Shown here piece after piece: positions 47,229 through 56,464 of a DNA stretch of 64,000 nt. The position numbers and the translations under genes were made by a program. The stretch spans positions 26,566 through 90,565 of the forward strand of contig NZ_JAHZUY010000008.1 in assembly GCF_019458025.1 (NCBI RefSeq). Reading direction: 5' to 3'. The notes under the pieces are model-generated. The model ran no database searches and was not told the origin of the DNA. It worked only from the letters and a program-made list of their open reading frames with translations. Within the stretch, counting starts at the first letter, position 1; each line of letters starts with the position of its first letter. The stretch comes from Caldovatus aquaticus (GTDB lineage Bacteria > Pseudomonadota > Alphaproteobacteria > Acetobacterales > Acetobacteraceae).

Positions 47229-48323
47229 ATGGACACTGACGCCGCCCCGGCGCGGATCGCCGCCGCCACCCTCGAAGCCCTGGTGCGCGACATCTTCCTC
47301 GCCGCCGGCTGCGATGCCGCCGAGGCCGGGCGCATCGCCGCCCACCTCCTCGGCGCCAACCTCGCCGGCCACGACAGCCACGGCGTCGCCCGCGTGCCGC
47401 GCTACGTCGAGTGGCTGGAATCCGGCTACGTCGTGAAGGGCCGGACGGTCGAGACCGTCACCGACGGCGGCACCTTCCTCCTCCTCGACGGCAGGTTCGG
47501 CTTCGGCCAGACCGTCGCCCCCCAGGCGGTCGCGCTCGGCATCGAGCGGGCGCAGCGGCACGGCACCTGCCTCGTCGGCCTGCGCAACGCCGGCCACATC
47601 GGCCGGGTCGGCGACTACGCGGAGCGCGCCGTCGCCGCCGGCCTGATCTCGATCCACTTCGTCAACGTCGCCGGCTCCTGCCTGGTCGCCCCCTTCGGCG
47701 GGGTGGAGCGGCGCTTCTCGACCGCGCCCATCGCCATCGGCGTCCCGCTCGCGGGCCGTCCCGTCGTGCTCGACTTCGCCACCTCCCTGGTCGCCGAGGG
47801 CAAGGTCCTGGTCGCCGCCAACGGCGGCAAGCCGCTGCCCGCCGACGCGCTGATCGAGCCGGACGGGCGCCTCTCCGGCGACCCGCACACGCTCTACGGC
47901 CCCTACGAGCGCACCGGCCCGCGCAACCCCGCCAACGGCCGGGGCGCGATCCGCGCCTTCGGCGAGCACAAGGGCTCGGGCCTCGCCCTGATGTGCGAGC
48001 TGCTCGCCGGCGCGCTGACCGGCGGCGGCCCCTGCGGCCCGGTGAAGGAGCGCGGGCGGATCGCCAACGGCATGCTCTCGATCTACCTCTCGCCCGCGCA
48101 TTTCGGCACCGAGGAGGAATTCCAGCGCGCCGGCCGCGCCTATGTGGACTGGGTCAAGGCGAGCCGCCCCGCCACGCCGGGCGGCGAGGTGCTCCTCCCC
48201 GGCGAACCGGAGGCGCGCACCCGGGCCGAACGCCTCGCCAACGGCGTGCCGCTGCAGCGCGACACCTGGGACTCGATCCTCGCCACCGCGCGCCGCCTCG
48301 GAGTGACGCCCCCTGCCGTCTGA
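47229..48323 (+). CDS. Malate/L-lactate dehydrogenase family (Ldh2) oxidoreductase
   Basis: 364 aa, the NAD(P)-dependent Ldh2/MDH2 family, unrelated to classical lactate dehydrogenase. ANLAGHDSHGVARVPRYVEWLESG holds the catalytic histidine and EHKGSGLALMCELLAGALTGGG closes the motif set. ATG at 47229 lies after a CTAACCCGC stretch that could be part of its promoter. With the SDR it suggests catabolism of a sugar acid or hydroxy acid such as ureidoglycolate, gulonate or a polyol. Confidence 0.92.
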   Translation: MDTDAAPARIAAATLEALVRDIFLAAGCDAAEAGRIAAHLLGANLAGHDSHGVARVPRYVEWLESGYVVKGRTVETVTDGGTFLLLDGRFGFGQTVAPQAVALGIERAQRHGTCLVGLRNAGHIGRVGDYAERAVAAGLISIHFVNVAGSCLVAPFGGVERRFSTAPIAIGVPLAGRPVVLDFATSLVAEGKVLVAANGGKPLPADALIEPDGRLSGDPHTLYGPYERTGPRNPANGRGAIRAFGEHKGSGLALMCELLAGALTGGGPCGPVKERGRIANGMLSIYLSPAHFGTEEEFQRAGRAYVDWVKASRPATPGGEVLLPGEPEARTRAERLANGVPLQRDTWDSILATARRLGVTPPAV

Positions 48324-48396
48324 TTCCCCCGCCACTTCCCCCGCCACGCCCGCGCTGTCGCCGGCCGAGCGCTACCGACGCCTCGCCGCGCTGCGA

Positions 48397-48972
48397 ATGG
48401 AGATGCAGACCGCGGCGCTCGCCCATGTGCCGCGGCCGAGCCTCCTCGCCTACGCCCGCTATCTCGGCCTGTGGGACGGGCGGCAGCCGGCGGTGCCGCA
48501 CGAGGCGGCGGCGGTGCTGCTCTACGACCTCGGCCTCTACGCCGCGGCCGGGCGGCTGCCGCGCGGCATCGACCGCTACGCCGCGCATCTCCGCCCGGCG
48601 CCGGAGCCGGGCTCCGACCGCGCCCGCCTGCTCGCCGCGCTGCGCGCCTCGCGCCTGTCGCTGTTCAAGGTGCGCGACCTGCACCCCGAGGGCGGCGTGG
48701 TGCTCGAGGAGATGGACGCGCCCGCGCCGGTCCGGCTGATGGACGAGACCCTCGCCCTGGTCGCCCGGCCGGGCCTCCCCTTCGCCGCGCGTGTCGCCGA
48801 GGCCGACCCGCAGTTCGCCGTCACCTGCGGGGTGCTGATCCCGGCCAGCGCGGCGCTGTTCGACGCGATGAAGGCGCTGCCGCCGCCGCCCGACCTCGGG
48901 CCGGAGGCGGAGTTCGCCGCCAGGCTCCACCGCGCCGCGCTGGAGCTCGGCGTGGTGCACGGCGGCGCCTGA
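48397..48972 (+). CDS. Hypothetical protein
   Basis: 191 aa from the ATG. The frame stays coding-like upstream to near the Ldh stop (LSPAERYRRLAALRMEMQ), but only a CTG at 48313 could start it there, so the true N-terminus may be longer by up to 28 residues. Sequence: HVPRPSLLAYARYLGLWDG, AAAVLLYDLGLYAAAGRLPRG, SLFKVRDLHPEGGVVLEEMD and FAARVAEADPQFAVTCGVLIP. No known domain is recognised; it looks like a soluble, mainly helical protein. Confidence 0.65.
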   Translation: MEMQTAALAHVPRPSLLAYARYLGLWDGRQPAVPHEAAAVLLYDLGLYAAAGRLPRGIDRYAAHLRPAPEPGSDRARLLAALRASRLSLFKVRDLHPEGGVVLEEMDAPAPVRLMDETLALVARPGLPFAARVAEADPQFAVTCGVLIPASAALFDAMKALPPPPDLGPEAEFAARLHRAALELGVVHGGA

Positions 48973-48991
48973 GGCGGCCCCGTGCGCGTCC

Positions 48992-49008
48992 CGCGGCCAC
49001 CGGCCGCG
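48992..49008. terminator. Short stem-loop between convergent genes
   Basis: CGCGGCC/GGCCGCG forms a 7-bp stem with loop ACC, midway between two convergent stops. A bidirectional terminator is plausible; no T-run follows on either strand. Confidence 0.35.
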
Positions 49009-49028
49009 TCCGGAAAGCGGCCCGCGGG

Positions 49029-49310
49029 TCAGCCCTGGAGGAAGCCGAGCGCGGGCAGCGGCCGCCAGCGCCGCGGCAGGTCCGCGCGCCGGATCGGCGC
49101 CACGCTGTAGCAGGGCACGGGGCGCCGGCAGCTCCGCAGGAAGGCGGCATAGGCCCGCACCTGCTGTTCGCGCCAGTCGCGGTCGGCGAGGGCGGCGGCG
49201 CGGCTCGGATAGATCTCGGCGACCCGGCTCGCCTTACCCACCCGGGCCACCACCGCCCAGATCGTGTCGTCGGGCCCGGGCCGGAAGAATCGGACGACCT
49301 CGCCGCTCAT
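49029..49310 (-). CDS. Small hypothetical protein
   Basis: 93 aa. MSGEVVRFFRPGPDDTIWAVVARVGKASRVAEIYPSRA is followed by a helical part (REQQVRAYAAFLRSCRRPVPC) and a Trp-containing end (LPRRWRPLPALGFLQG). No membrane segment or known domain. ATG at 49310 has GAGG only a few bases upstream; a TTG six codons earlier is an alternative. The compositional pattern looks coding. Confidence 0.6.
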   Translation of the reverse strand: MSGEVVRFFRPGPDDTIWAVVARVGKASRVAEIYPSRAAALADRDWREQQVRAYAAFLRSCRRPVPCYSVAPIRRADLPRRWRPLPALGFLQG

Positions 49311-49404
49311 GGGCCTCTTCTGTCGCAAACGCGAGCGCTGCGTTCAAGGGCCGGCCGCCCCGCGGCCCCGACGCGGGACGCAACGGGAACGCGCCCTTCC
49401 GCGC

Positions 49405-49686
49405 TCAGCGCCCCGCCGCGTCGAGGCGCGCCAGCTCGTGCCCGATGTGCTGGGGCGAGGGCGAGAGGACGCCGACGAACGCCGCCTCGCGCCGGCGCCG
49501 CGCCACCGCCGGGCTCCGGAGATGGCCGGACGCGCGGGCGAGCGGCGTCCCGGCGCGGGCCGCATCCAGCGCGCGCAGCGCCGCGTCGCGCCGCAGCGCC
49601 AGCACCTCCCGCCAGGCGGCGGAACCGTCCGTCTCGCCGCACCGCGCTGCGGCCCGCAGCCGTGCCGCACGCGCCTCGATCTCCAC
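49405..49686 (-). CDS. Small open frame, possibly the 3' end of a decayed gene
   Basis: 93 aa from a GTG: EIEARAARLRAAARCGETDG, EVLALRRDAALRALDAARAG and VLSPSPQHIGHELARLDAAGR. No ribosome site is obvious. Just upstream on the same strand two other frames give sensible peptides in turn: PGEPALMVRRPLPFPCRDG followed by LGNGTFGLDRAGAG, and before it DFLAVRHLVVRRGRRLVPAG followed by LLRPEGGTL. The three may once have formed one gene of about 200 codons. Confidence 0.35.
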   Translation of the reverse strand: MEIEARAARLRAAARCGETDGSAAWREVLALRRDAALRALDAARAGTPLARASGHLRSPAVARRRREAAFVGVLSPSPQHIGHELARLDAAGR

Positions 49687-50178
49687 CGCGCCGGGCGCGC
49701 CATGGGCCGCAACCGGGCGCCGCCCCGCCCCGGCGCGCCGCGAGCCGGCCGGCGCCGGCGCGATCGAGGCCGAAGGTCCCGTTGCCGAGCCCGTCGCGGC
49801 AGGGGAACGGCAGCGGCCGCCGGACCATCAGCGCCGGCTCGCCGGGCGCGGCGCAGCGTGCCGCCCTCCGGCCGCAGCAGGCCGGCGGGCACCAGCCGCC
49901 GGCCGCGGCGCACTACGAGGTGGCGGACGGCAAGGAAGTCCGGCGCGGCGCGGCCGGGGAGGGGGGGCGGTGCGGCGGACGGCGGGGAGGGCCGGGCGGG
50001 GCATGGCGGCCTGTCCTGCGCTGCCATGGAGCGTTTCTGTCCCGATCGCCGCCCCGCGACTCCCCGTGCCCCGGCCTCCCTCCCGTCGCCAAACACCCGC
50101 TCCGCCCTTCCCTCGCCCCGCCTCCCCGCCTCCGGCAGAGTGACGCACGAACCGAATCGCCAGGGGCCCGCCGCCGCC
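49687..50178. other. Gap, possibly the 5' part of the decayed gene above
   Basis: 492 nt without a convincing intact gene. On the minus strand it holds the peptide segments listed for the small open frame to its left, in two different frames. On the plus strand it contains the 5' region of the oxaloacetate decarboxylase-like gene. No repeat or known site is visible. Confidence 0.35.
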
Positions 50179-51051
50179 ATGACCACTGCCGCCACCCGCC
50201 GCCGCGCCCGCCTGCGGGCGCTTCTCGCCGGCACGGAGTGCCTCCATCCCGCCTCGGTGTACGACCCGCTCTCGGCCCGCATCGCGGAGGACATCGGCTT
50301 CGAGCTCGGCATGTTCGCCGGCTCCACCGCCTCGCTCGCGGTGCTCGGCGCGCCCGACCTGATCCTGGTGACGCTGACGGAGTTCGCCGAGCAGTGCCGG
50401 CGCATCGGCCGCGCCGCGCCCGACCTGCCGGTGCTGGTGGACGCGGACCACGGCTACGGCAACGCGCTCAACGCGATGCGCACCGTCCAGGAGGTGGAGG
50501 CCGCCGGCATCGCCGCCGCCACCATCGAGGACACGCTGCTGCCCCGGCCCTACGGCGCCGCGAAGCCGCAGCTCGTCCCGCGCGAGGAGGGGCTCGGCAA
50601 GATCCGCGCCGCCCTCGCCGCGCGCGACGACCCGGCCTTCCTCGTCGTCGCGCGCACCGGCGCGGCGCAGATCGCGGGGCTCGAGGAGGCGATCGCCCGC
50701 GCCCGGGCCTACGAGGCGGCCGGCGCCGACGCGCTGTTCTTCACCGGCGTGAGGACCCGCGCGCAGCTCGCCGCGATCGCCGAGGCGACGCGGCTGCCGC
50801 TCATCCTCGGCAGCGTCGAGGGCGAGCTCGCCGACCGCGCCCTGCTCGCCGCGCACCGGGTGCGGATCGCGCTGCAGGGGCACCAGCCGATCGCCGCCGC
50901 GGCGCAGGCGGTGCACGCGACGCTGCGGGCGCTGCGCGACGGCGTGAAGCCGTCGGACCTCCCCGGCCTGCCGCCGCCCGGCTTCCTGGCGCGCCTGATG
51001 CGGGAGGAGCGGTACGCCGCCTGGACGCGCGATTTCCTGGGCGGAGGCTGA
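50179..51051 (+). CDS. Oxaloacetate decarboxylase-like protein of the isocitrate lyase/PEP mutase superfamily
   Basis: 290 aa, close to the length of PA4872-type oxaloacetate decarboxylase. Signature segments are HPASVYDPLSARIAEDIGFE, LILVTLTEFAEQCRRIGRAA, DADHGYGNALNAMRTVQEVE and IEDTLLPRPYGA, with Mg-binding Asp in DADHGYG. In this branch the enzyme decarboxylates oxaloacetate or a related 3-oxoacid. Start ATG chosen by homology to the 'RARLRALLAGTECLHPAS' start region. It stands alone between two degraded regions. Confidence 0.85.
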   Translation: MTTAATRRRARLRALLAGTECLHPASVYDPLSARIAEDIGFELGMFAGSTASLAVLGAPDLILVTLTEFAEQCRRIGRAAPDLPVLVDADHGYGNALNAMRTVQEVEAAGIAAATIEDTLLPRPYGAAKPQLVPREEGLGKIRAALAARDDPAFLVVARTGAAQIAGLEEAIARARAYEAAGADALFFTGVRTRAQLAAIAEATRLPLILGSVEGELADRALLAAHRVRIALQGHQPIAAAAQAVHATLRALRDGVKPSDLPGLPPPGFLARLMREERYAAWTRDFLGGG

Positions 51052-51165
51052 GCGGCCGGCGGCGCCAGCCGGCGCGTGTTCGGGCGGGGGCCGCCGCGGC
51101 GCAGGCCAGCCCCGCGCGACGGGGCCCTTGCCTTGAGGGGCCCGCGTCCCGTTCTCTCCGCCACG

Positions 51166-53337
51166 ATGCGCCGTCGCCTCGCCGTCGCCCTGGCCCTGCT
51201 CCTCGCCCTCGCCGCCGCGCCGCCCCCCGCCGCGGGGCGCGAAAGCGCGCCCGTCGCCTCCCCCCGCGCCACCGCCACCCTGGTCGCGGAGACCGAGGCG
51301 ATCGCCCCGGGCGAGCCCTTCCGCCTCGGCCTGCGCCTGCGCCTCGCCCCCGGCTGGCACACCTACTGGAAGAACGCCGGCGACGCCGGCGCACCGCCCG
51401 AGATCGCGCTGGCCCTGCCCACCGGTGCCGCCGCCGGCCCGATCGAGTGGCCCGCCCCGCAGCGCATCCCCTACGGTCCGCTGGTGAATTTCGGCTACCA
51501 GGGCGAGGTCCTGCTGCCGCTGCGCGTGACCCCGCCGGCGGGGCTCGCCCCCGGCGCCTCCCTCCCGGTCGAGGCCGAGGCCACCTGGCTGGTCTGCGAG
51601 CACGTCTGCATCCCGGAAAGCGGCCGCTTCCGCCTCGATCTCCCGGTCGCGGCCGCGGCCCGTCCCGATCCCGCCCTTGCTGCGCTCTTCGCCGCCGCCG
51701 AGGCGGCCCGGCCCCGCCCGGCGCCCTGGGCCGCCCGGGTCGAGACCGGCTCCGGCCGGGCGGCGCGGCTCCTCCTCGACGGCCACGGCCTGTCGCCGGC
51801 CACGGTGCGCGAGGCGTTCTTCTTCCCCGAGGCGCCCGGCGCGCTCGACCACGCCGCGCCGCAGCGCCTCGCCGTGCGCGAGGGCGGGCTCGCCCTCGCC
51901 CTCACCCGCGCCGAGAGCGCCGACGCCCCGCCCGGGACCCTCTCCGGCGTGCTGGCGATCACCGATGGCGGCGGCCGGCGCGCCGCCTTCGCCCTGGCGG
52001 CGCCCGTGGCCGCCGCGCCCGCCGCCCCGCCGCCGGCGCTGGCGCTGTGGCAGGCGCTCGGCCTGGCGCTGCTCGGCGGCCTGCTGCTCAACCTGATGCC
52101 GTGCGTCTTCCCGGTGCTGGCGATGAAGACGCTGGGGCTGGCCCGCCTCGCCGGCGCGGCGCGAGGCGCGGTGCGGCGCGAGGCGCTGGGCTATGCCCTC
52201 GGTGTCGTTGCCGCCTTCGCGGCGCTCGGGGGCGTGCTGCTCGCGCTGCGCGCGGCGGGGGCGGCGGCGGGGTGGGGCTTCCAGTTCACCGCGCCGGCCT
52301 TCGTCGCCGCCATGGCCTGGCTGATGCTCGCCGTCGGTCTCAACCTCGCGGGCGTCTTCGCGCTCGGCCACGGCGGCACGGCGGTGGCGGCCGCGGCCGG
52401 CACGGCGGGCGAGGTCGCGGCGCGCCACCGCGGCACGCTCCTCGGCAGCGCCGCGACCGGCGTGCTGGCGGTGCTGCTCGCCACCCCCTGCACCGCGCCC
52501 TTCATGGCCGCCGCCGTCGGCGCGGCGCTGGCGATGGCGCCGACGGCGACGCTCGCGGTGTTCCTCGCCCTCGGCCTCGGCCTCGCCGCGCCCTCGGTGG
52601 TGCTGGCGGCGGCGCCGGCCCTGGCCCGCGCCCTGCCGCGGCCCGGGCCGTGGATGGAGCGGCTGCGCCAGGGGCTCGCCTTCCCGATGTTCGGCGCCGC
52701 TGCCTGGCTGGTCTGGGTTCTGGCGCAGCAGGCGGGGCCGGACGGGGTGCTGGCTGCGCTCGCCGGCGGCGTGCTGGTGGGCTTCGCCGCCTGGGCGCTC
52801 GGCGCGGCGCAGCGTGCGGGCGGGACGCGCGGCCGGCGCCTCGGCGCCGGGCTCGCCCTGGCTGCCGCGCTCGGGGCCGCCGCCCTGCTGCCCGGGCTGG
52901 GCACGGCCCCGGCCGCCTCCGCCGCCGCGCAGCCGGCCGAGGGAGACGGCGCCGAGCCCTGGTCGGAGACGCGCCTCGCCGCGCTGCGCGCCGAGGGGCG
53001 GCCGGTCTTCGTCAACGTCACCGCCGCCTGGTGCATCAGTTGCCAGGTCAATGAGCGCGTGGCGCTGCGCGCCGCCGCGGTGCGCGCGGCCTTCGCCGCC
53101 GGCCGCGTCGCCTGCCTCAAGGCCGACTGGACGCGCGGCGATCCGGCGGTCGGCGCCCTGTTGCGTGCGCACGGGCGCGAGGGCGTGCCGCTCTACCTGC
53201 TCTATCCGGCCGGCGGCGGCGCGCCCGAGGCGCTGCCGCAGCTCCTCACCGAAGGGATCGTGCTCCGCGCGCTCGCCGCGGCCGGCATCGCCGGGCCGGA
53301 GGCACCGGTCGCGGAGGCGGCGGCGCGCCGGAGATAG
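51166..53337 (+). CDS. DsbD/ScsB-like membrane thiol-disulfide reductase
   Basis: 723 aa. A signal peptide (AVALALLLALAAAPPPAAG) precedes an N-terminal periplasmic beta-domain with WHTYWKNAGDAGAPPEI and the CEHVCIPESG cysteine pair. About eight membrane helices follow with the paired cysteines MPCVFPVLAMK and TPCTAPF. The C-terminal thioredoxin domain ends the chain with VTAAWCISCQVNE (CxxC). It carries electrons from cytoplasmic thioredoxin to periplasmic partners. Architecture and length fit the ScsB branch, often linked to copper resistance or cytochrome maturation. No partner gene adjoins. Confidence 0.9.
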   Translation: MRRRLAVALALLLALAAAPPPAAGRESAPVASPRATATLVAETEAIAPGEPFRLGLRLRLAPGWHTYWKNAGDAGAPPEIALALPTGAAAGPIEWPAPQRIPYGPLVNFGYQGEVLLPLRVTPPAGLAPGASLPVEAEATWLVCEHVCIPESGRFRLDLPVAAAARPDPALAALFAAAEAARPRPAPWAARVETGSGRAARLLLDGHGLSPATVREAFFFPEAPGALDHAAPQRLAVREGGLALALTRAESADAPPGTLSGVLAITDGGGRRAAFALAAPVAAAPAAPPPALALWQALGLALLGGLLLNLMPCVFPVLAMKTLGLARLAGAARGAVRREALGYALGVVAAFAALGGVLLALRAAGAAAGWGFQFTAPAFVAAMAWLMLAVGLNLAGVFALGHGGTAVAAAAGTAGEVAARHRGTLLGSAATGVLAVLLATPCTAPFMAAAVGAALAMAPTATLAVFLALGLGLAAPSVVLAAAPALARALPRPGPWMERLRQGLAFPMFGAAAWLVWVLAQQAGPDGVLAALAGGVLVGFAAWALGAAQRAGGTRGRRLGAGLALAAALGAAALLPGLGTAPAASAAAQPAEGDGAEPWSETRLAALRAEGRPVFVNVTAAWCISCQVNERVALRAAAVRAAFAAGRVACLKADWTRGDPAVGALLRAHGREGVPLYLLYPAGGGAPEALPQLLTEGIVLRALAAAGIAGPEAPVAEAAARRR

Positions 53338-53867
53338 GCGGCGAGCGGCCCGCCGCGGCGCGGCCACGGGCGGGAGCGCGTCCCGGGCACGCCGCCGGCC
53401 CAGCGGGATCGGCCCCGGTTGTGGTCATCGCGCGCGGGAAGCCGCCCTCTTCGCGCGGCGCGACCGCAGAAGGCGGTGATGGCGCCCGGCGCGGAAGCCG
53501 GCCGGGCCGAGCCAGGGGGATTTGGGGAGGGCCTGAGCGGCGTCGGATGCTTCCCTGCCCCGATCGAGCGGATCGCGCCCGGCCGGGACACAGGCCGGGC
53601 GGCGGCTCCGCGCGACCGAGGCGATACCCCGGTGCCGTGGTCGCGCGCGATCGGGCGACAACGCTCCGCGGGCTCGCGGCGGGCCAGGAACAAGATGGCC
53701 GCACGGGCTGCCGGCAACCGCCAGCCGGACCCCGGCGCCGAAAGCGGCTCGTCGCGCGCCGGCGCGCGCCGCGTGACCGGCGGCGACTGGGCCCGCCGGC
53801 CCCGCGATAGCGCCGAGCGCCGCAACGGGACGCGGCCGCGACGCTGCGGCGGAGCTCCCTCGCGCGG
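53338..53867. other. Gap holding copy F of the palindromic repeat
   Basis: 530 nt between the DsbD-like stop and the degraded methyltransferase. At 53566-53599 the plus strand reads GAGCGGATCGCG followed by CCCGGCCGGGACACA and GGCCGGG; the last two parts form a perfect 7-bp stem. The rest is GC-rich with no gene or site recognised. Confidence 0.45.
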
Positions 53868-54960
53868 CTATCTCGGCTCTCGCGTCCGCACCCGCCTTTC
53901 GCGGGGTCCGCCCGCGAGCCGGCTGCCCCGGGCGAGGGCGGCGAACCGCGCGACGCGCCGCGCGAGGCGAGCACGCGGCGCTGCGCCTTCCGCCGCCGCG
54001 GGCAGCGGCGCCGTCAGGAGCCAGCTGGTGGAAGCGAGCACGGCATCGAGATGCCGGCGCGTCGCCGCGAGCTGCGCTCCCAGCGCGTCGCGCTCGTTCT
54101 GCAGAGCCCGCGGCATCGCCGTGCGCGGCTCCGGCAGAGCCTGCGCGGCGGGCTGGGCATCGCCGTTGCCGGCCGCGTCCGGCACCCCGCCCTCGCCGAG
54201 CCGAGCCTCGGCCTCGGCAAGCGTCTGGACCTGGCGCACCGCCGCGCCGCGCGCCGCGAACAGCGCGCGCAGCCGGTCCGCGCGCTCCGGCAGGAACCGC
54301 AGATCGAACAGCGCGGTCAACGCCGGCGGCAGGTCGTCGCCCAGGCCAAGCACGCCGAGGCCGCAGCCGTGGTGGAACTCGAAGTGCGGATGCTGCTCCG
54401 CCAGCCCGCGCCAGAGCCGCCGGACGCCGAAGTCGCGCGCGCATCGGCGGCGTGGAACAGAGCCACGCCGCGGCGGGGCGAGACGGCGTCGCGCCGGGCG
54501 CGGAAGTCGTGAGCGACCGCCTCGTAGGTGTGCAGCCCGTCTATGTGCAGCAGCTCGATCTCGCCGACGGCGGACTGCGCGCGCGGCGTCGAGCTAGGCG
54601 CGGACCAGGGTGGAGAAGCCGAACCAGCGCGTCGCGTTGAGCGCGGAGACGGCAGCGAACACCTCCTCGCCGTAATGTCCCGCATGGGCGTCCCCCCGCC
54701 GGGTGTCCACCGCATAGGCGCGGGTGTCGAGGCGAAGGCGCTCCGCGGCGTGGCAGAAGGCAGCGTAGGACACGCCCAATGGGTGCCGAGCTCGACGATG
54801 CAGGCGGGACGCAGCGCCTTGATCAGCCAGAGCCAGAAGGCGAAGGACACGTCCTCGACCCAGGCACCCAGGCGCTGGGCGCGAGATAGACGGGCGGCCG
54901 GTCGCTCCGTCGTCGATGGCGAGGGCCCCGACGAGGGAGGCAAGGCCCGCCGCCCCGGCA
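53868..54960 (-). pseudogene. Frameshifted SAM-dependent methyltransferase-like gene
   Basis: The decayed reading on the minus strand switches frame at least four times. It starts with LASLVGALAIDDGATGRP, then in another frame RLGAWVEDVSFAFWLWLIKA and LRPACIVELGTHW, then the first frame again with GVSYAAFCHAAERLRLDTRA and YAVDTRRGDAHAG, ending in a TAG at 54594. The second frame resumes with EIELLHIDGLHTYEAVAHDF and the first ends with RDFGVRRLWRGLAEQHPHFE and FHHGCGLGVLGLGDDLPPA, closing at 53868. Together these give a Methyltransf_24-like domain often fused to or beside glycosyltransferases. A duplicated WL in AFWLWLIK suggests slippage. It could also reflect assembly errors. Confidence 0.75.
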
Positions 54961-55304
54961 GCGTGAGCATGAGCGCCTGCGGCATCCCTCCGCTGCGATG
55001 GGCACGACCAGTGGCGGAATTCGCGCATGGAGAATAAGGGCGCGGCGCCCCCTTCTGCGCGCGCCCGATGGCGGTAAAGCGGACGTCCAGCGCGCAACGG
55101 CGACGGCGCGGCGCGATGCCGACACGAACACCCCCGCGCGCCGGCCGCCACCCGGGCCGCGATGCACGGGCATCGCGCTCCTCTCGCGCGGGTTCAAGGG
55201 CGCGTCGCCGCCCTCGCTCTGCGACGGCGCGCGCACCCTCGCCGGCGGCGCGAGGGGAGAGTATTGCTCGCCCCGAAGGATCCGCACCGCAGGAGAGGAC
55301 CGCC
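54961..55304. other. Gap upstream of the TctC-like gene
   Basis: 344 nt with no recognisable gene. It must contain the start of transcription for the TctC-like gene, whose AGGAGAGG lies at 55291-55298. No repeat or palindrome stands out. Confidence 0.4.
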
Positions 55305-56306
55305 ATGATCGCCCGCCGCCGCGTGATCGCCACCGCCGGTGCCGCCGCAGCCGCGCTTCCCTGTGCCGCGCCCCGCGACGCCGCGGCGCAGGGAAGCGAC
55401 GACGCCGCCTGGCCCAGCCGCCCGATCCGCATCGTCGTCGGTTTCGTCGCCGGCGGCGGCACCGACCTCACCACGCGCACCCTCGCGCCGCACCTGCAGG
55501 CGAGCCTCGGCCAGCCGATCGTCGTCGAGAACCGGCCCGGCGGCGGCGGCAGCCTCGCCACCGAGGCGGTCGTGCGCGCCGCGCCCGACGGCTACACACT
55601 GCTCATGGGCACCATCTCGTCGCTGGTGATCAATCCGGCGATGCAGCGGCTGCCCTTCAACGTGCAGACGGACCTCACTCCCATCAGCCTGGCGGTGGAC
55701 GTGCTCAACATCCTGGTGGTGCCGTCCGACCGGCCCTGGCGCAGCGTCCCCGAGCTGATCGCCGCGGCGAAGGCGCGGCCGGGCACGCTGGCCTACGGCT
55801 CCTCCGGCGTCGGCAGCGCCGGGCATCTCGGCGGCGCCCTGCTCGACCGGCTCGCCGGCATCAGCACCATCCACGTGCCCTATCGCGGCGGCGGCCAGCT
55901 CATCACCGACATCCTCTCCGGCAAGGTGGACTTCGCCATCGCCACCGCGGCGACGACGCTGCCGCACATCGAGGCCGGCAAGCTGCGGGCGCTCGCCGTG
56001 CCGACCGCGCGGCGCTCGGCGCTGGTGCCCGACCTGCCGACCATCGCCGAGGCGGCGGGACTGCCCGACTACGAGCTGGCGAACTGGTACGCGCTGCTCG
56101 GCCCGCGCGGCCTGCCGCGGCCGATCGTGGAGCGGCTCAACGCGGCGATGGGCGAGGCGCTGCGCGATCCGGCGATCGTGGCGAGCCTCGCCCGCCACGG
56201 GCTCGAACCGGCCCCCAGCACGCCGGAGGATCTCGCCCGCCACATCCGCGAGCAGACGGTGAAGTGGGCCCCCGTGGTGCGCGAGGCCGGCGCCACGCCG
56301 AACTGA
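55305..56306 (+). CDS. Tripartite tricarboxylate transporter (Bug/TctC) substrate-binding protein
   Basis: 333 aa. A Tat-like signal peptide (ARRRVIATAGAAAAALPCAA) precedes WPSRPIRIVVGFVAGGGTDL, the classic Bug start with WPxxPI. Other motifs are IVVENRPGGGGSLATEAV, APDGYTLLMGT, ILVVPSDRPWRSVPELIAAA and IHVPYRGGGQLITDILSGKV, the ligand cleft. AGGAGAGG sits 7 nt before the ATG. The membrane subunits TctA/TctB are not near, as is common in bacteria with many Bug proteins. It likely binds a carboxylate. Confidence 0.95.
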   Translation: MIARRRVIATAGAAAAALPCAAPRDAAAQGSDDAAWPSRPIRIVVGFVAGGGTDLTTRTLAPHLQASLGQPIVVENRPGGGGSLATEAVVRAAPDGYTLLMGTISSLVINPAMQRLPFNVQTDLTPISLAVDVLNILVVPSDRPWRSVPELIAAAKARPGTLAYGSSGVGSAGHLGGALLDRLAGISTIHVPYRGGGQLITDILSGKVDFAIATAATTLPHIEAGKLRALAVPTARRSALVPDLPTIAEAAGLPDYELANWYALLGPRGLPRPIVERLNAAMGEALRDPAIVASLARHGLEPAPSTPEDLARHIREQTVKWAPVVREAGATPN

Positions 56307-56351
56307 GGGCGGCCCGGCGCCCGCGCCGCGTCCTCCGGCCGCGGCCGCCTC

Positions 56352-56380
56352 TTGCCTCGGGGCGCCGCGCGGGCTTATCT
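56352..56380 (+). promoter_or_regulatory. Candidate sigma70 promoter before the leader peptide
   Basis: TTGCCT and TTATCT are separated by exactly 17 nt and lie 42 nt after the TctC stop. The predicted start would fall at or next to the ATG of a 25-codon leader, so the message could be leaderless. Confidence 0.4.
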
Positions 56381-56386
56381 GGCGCC

Positions 56387-56464
56387 ATGGTCAGGACGAT
56401 GCCGCGCAGGCGCGGCGACCGCAGCGCGCGATTTTGGCGCCGCCGGTACCCACCGGCGGCCTAG
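56387..56464 (+). CDS. 25-aa leader peptide candidate
   Basis: MVRTMPRRRGDRSARFWRRR is followed by YPPAA and TAG. It is rich in Arg and has Phe, Trp and Tyr near the end, where a stalled ribosome would cover the first hairpin. The stop codon lies one nucleotide after a hairpin formed by its own last codons. There is no Shine-Dalgarno, in agreement with a leaderless start. A real peptide is plausible but unproven. Confidence 0.35.
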   Translation: MVRTMPRRRGDRSARFWRRRYPPAA

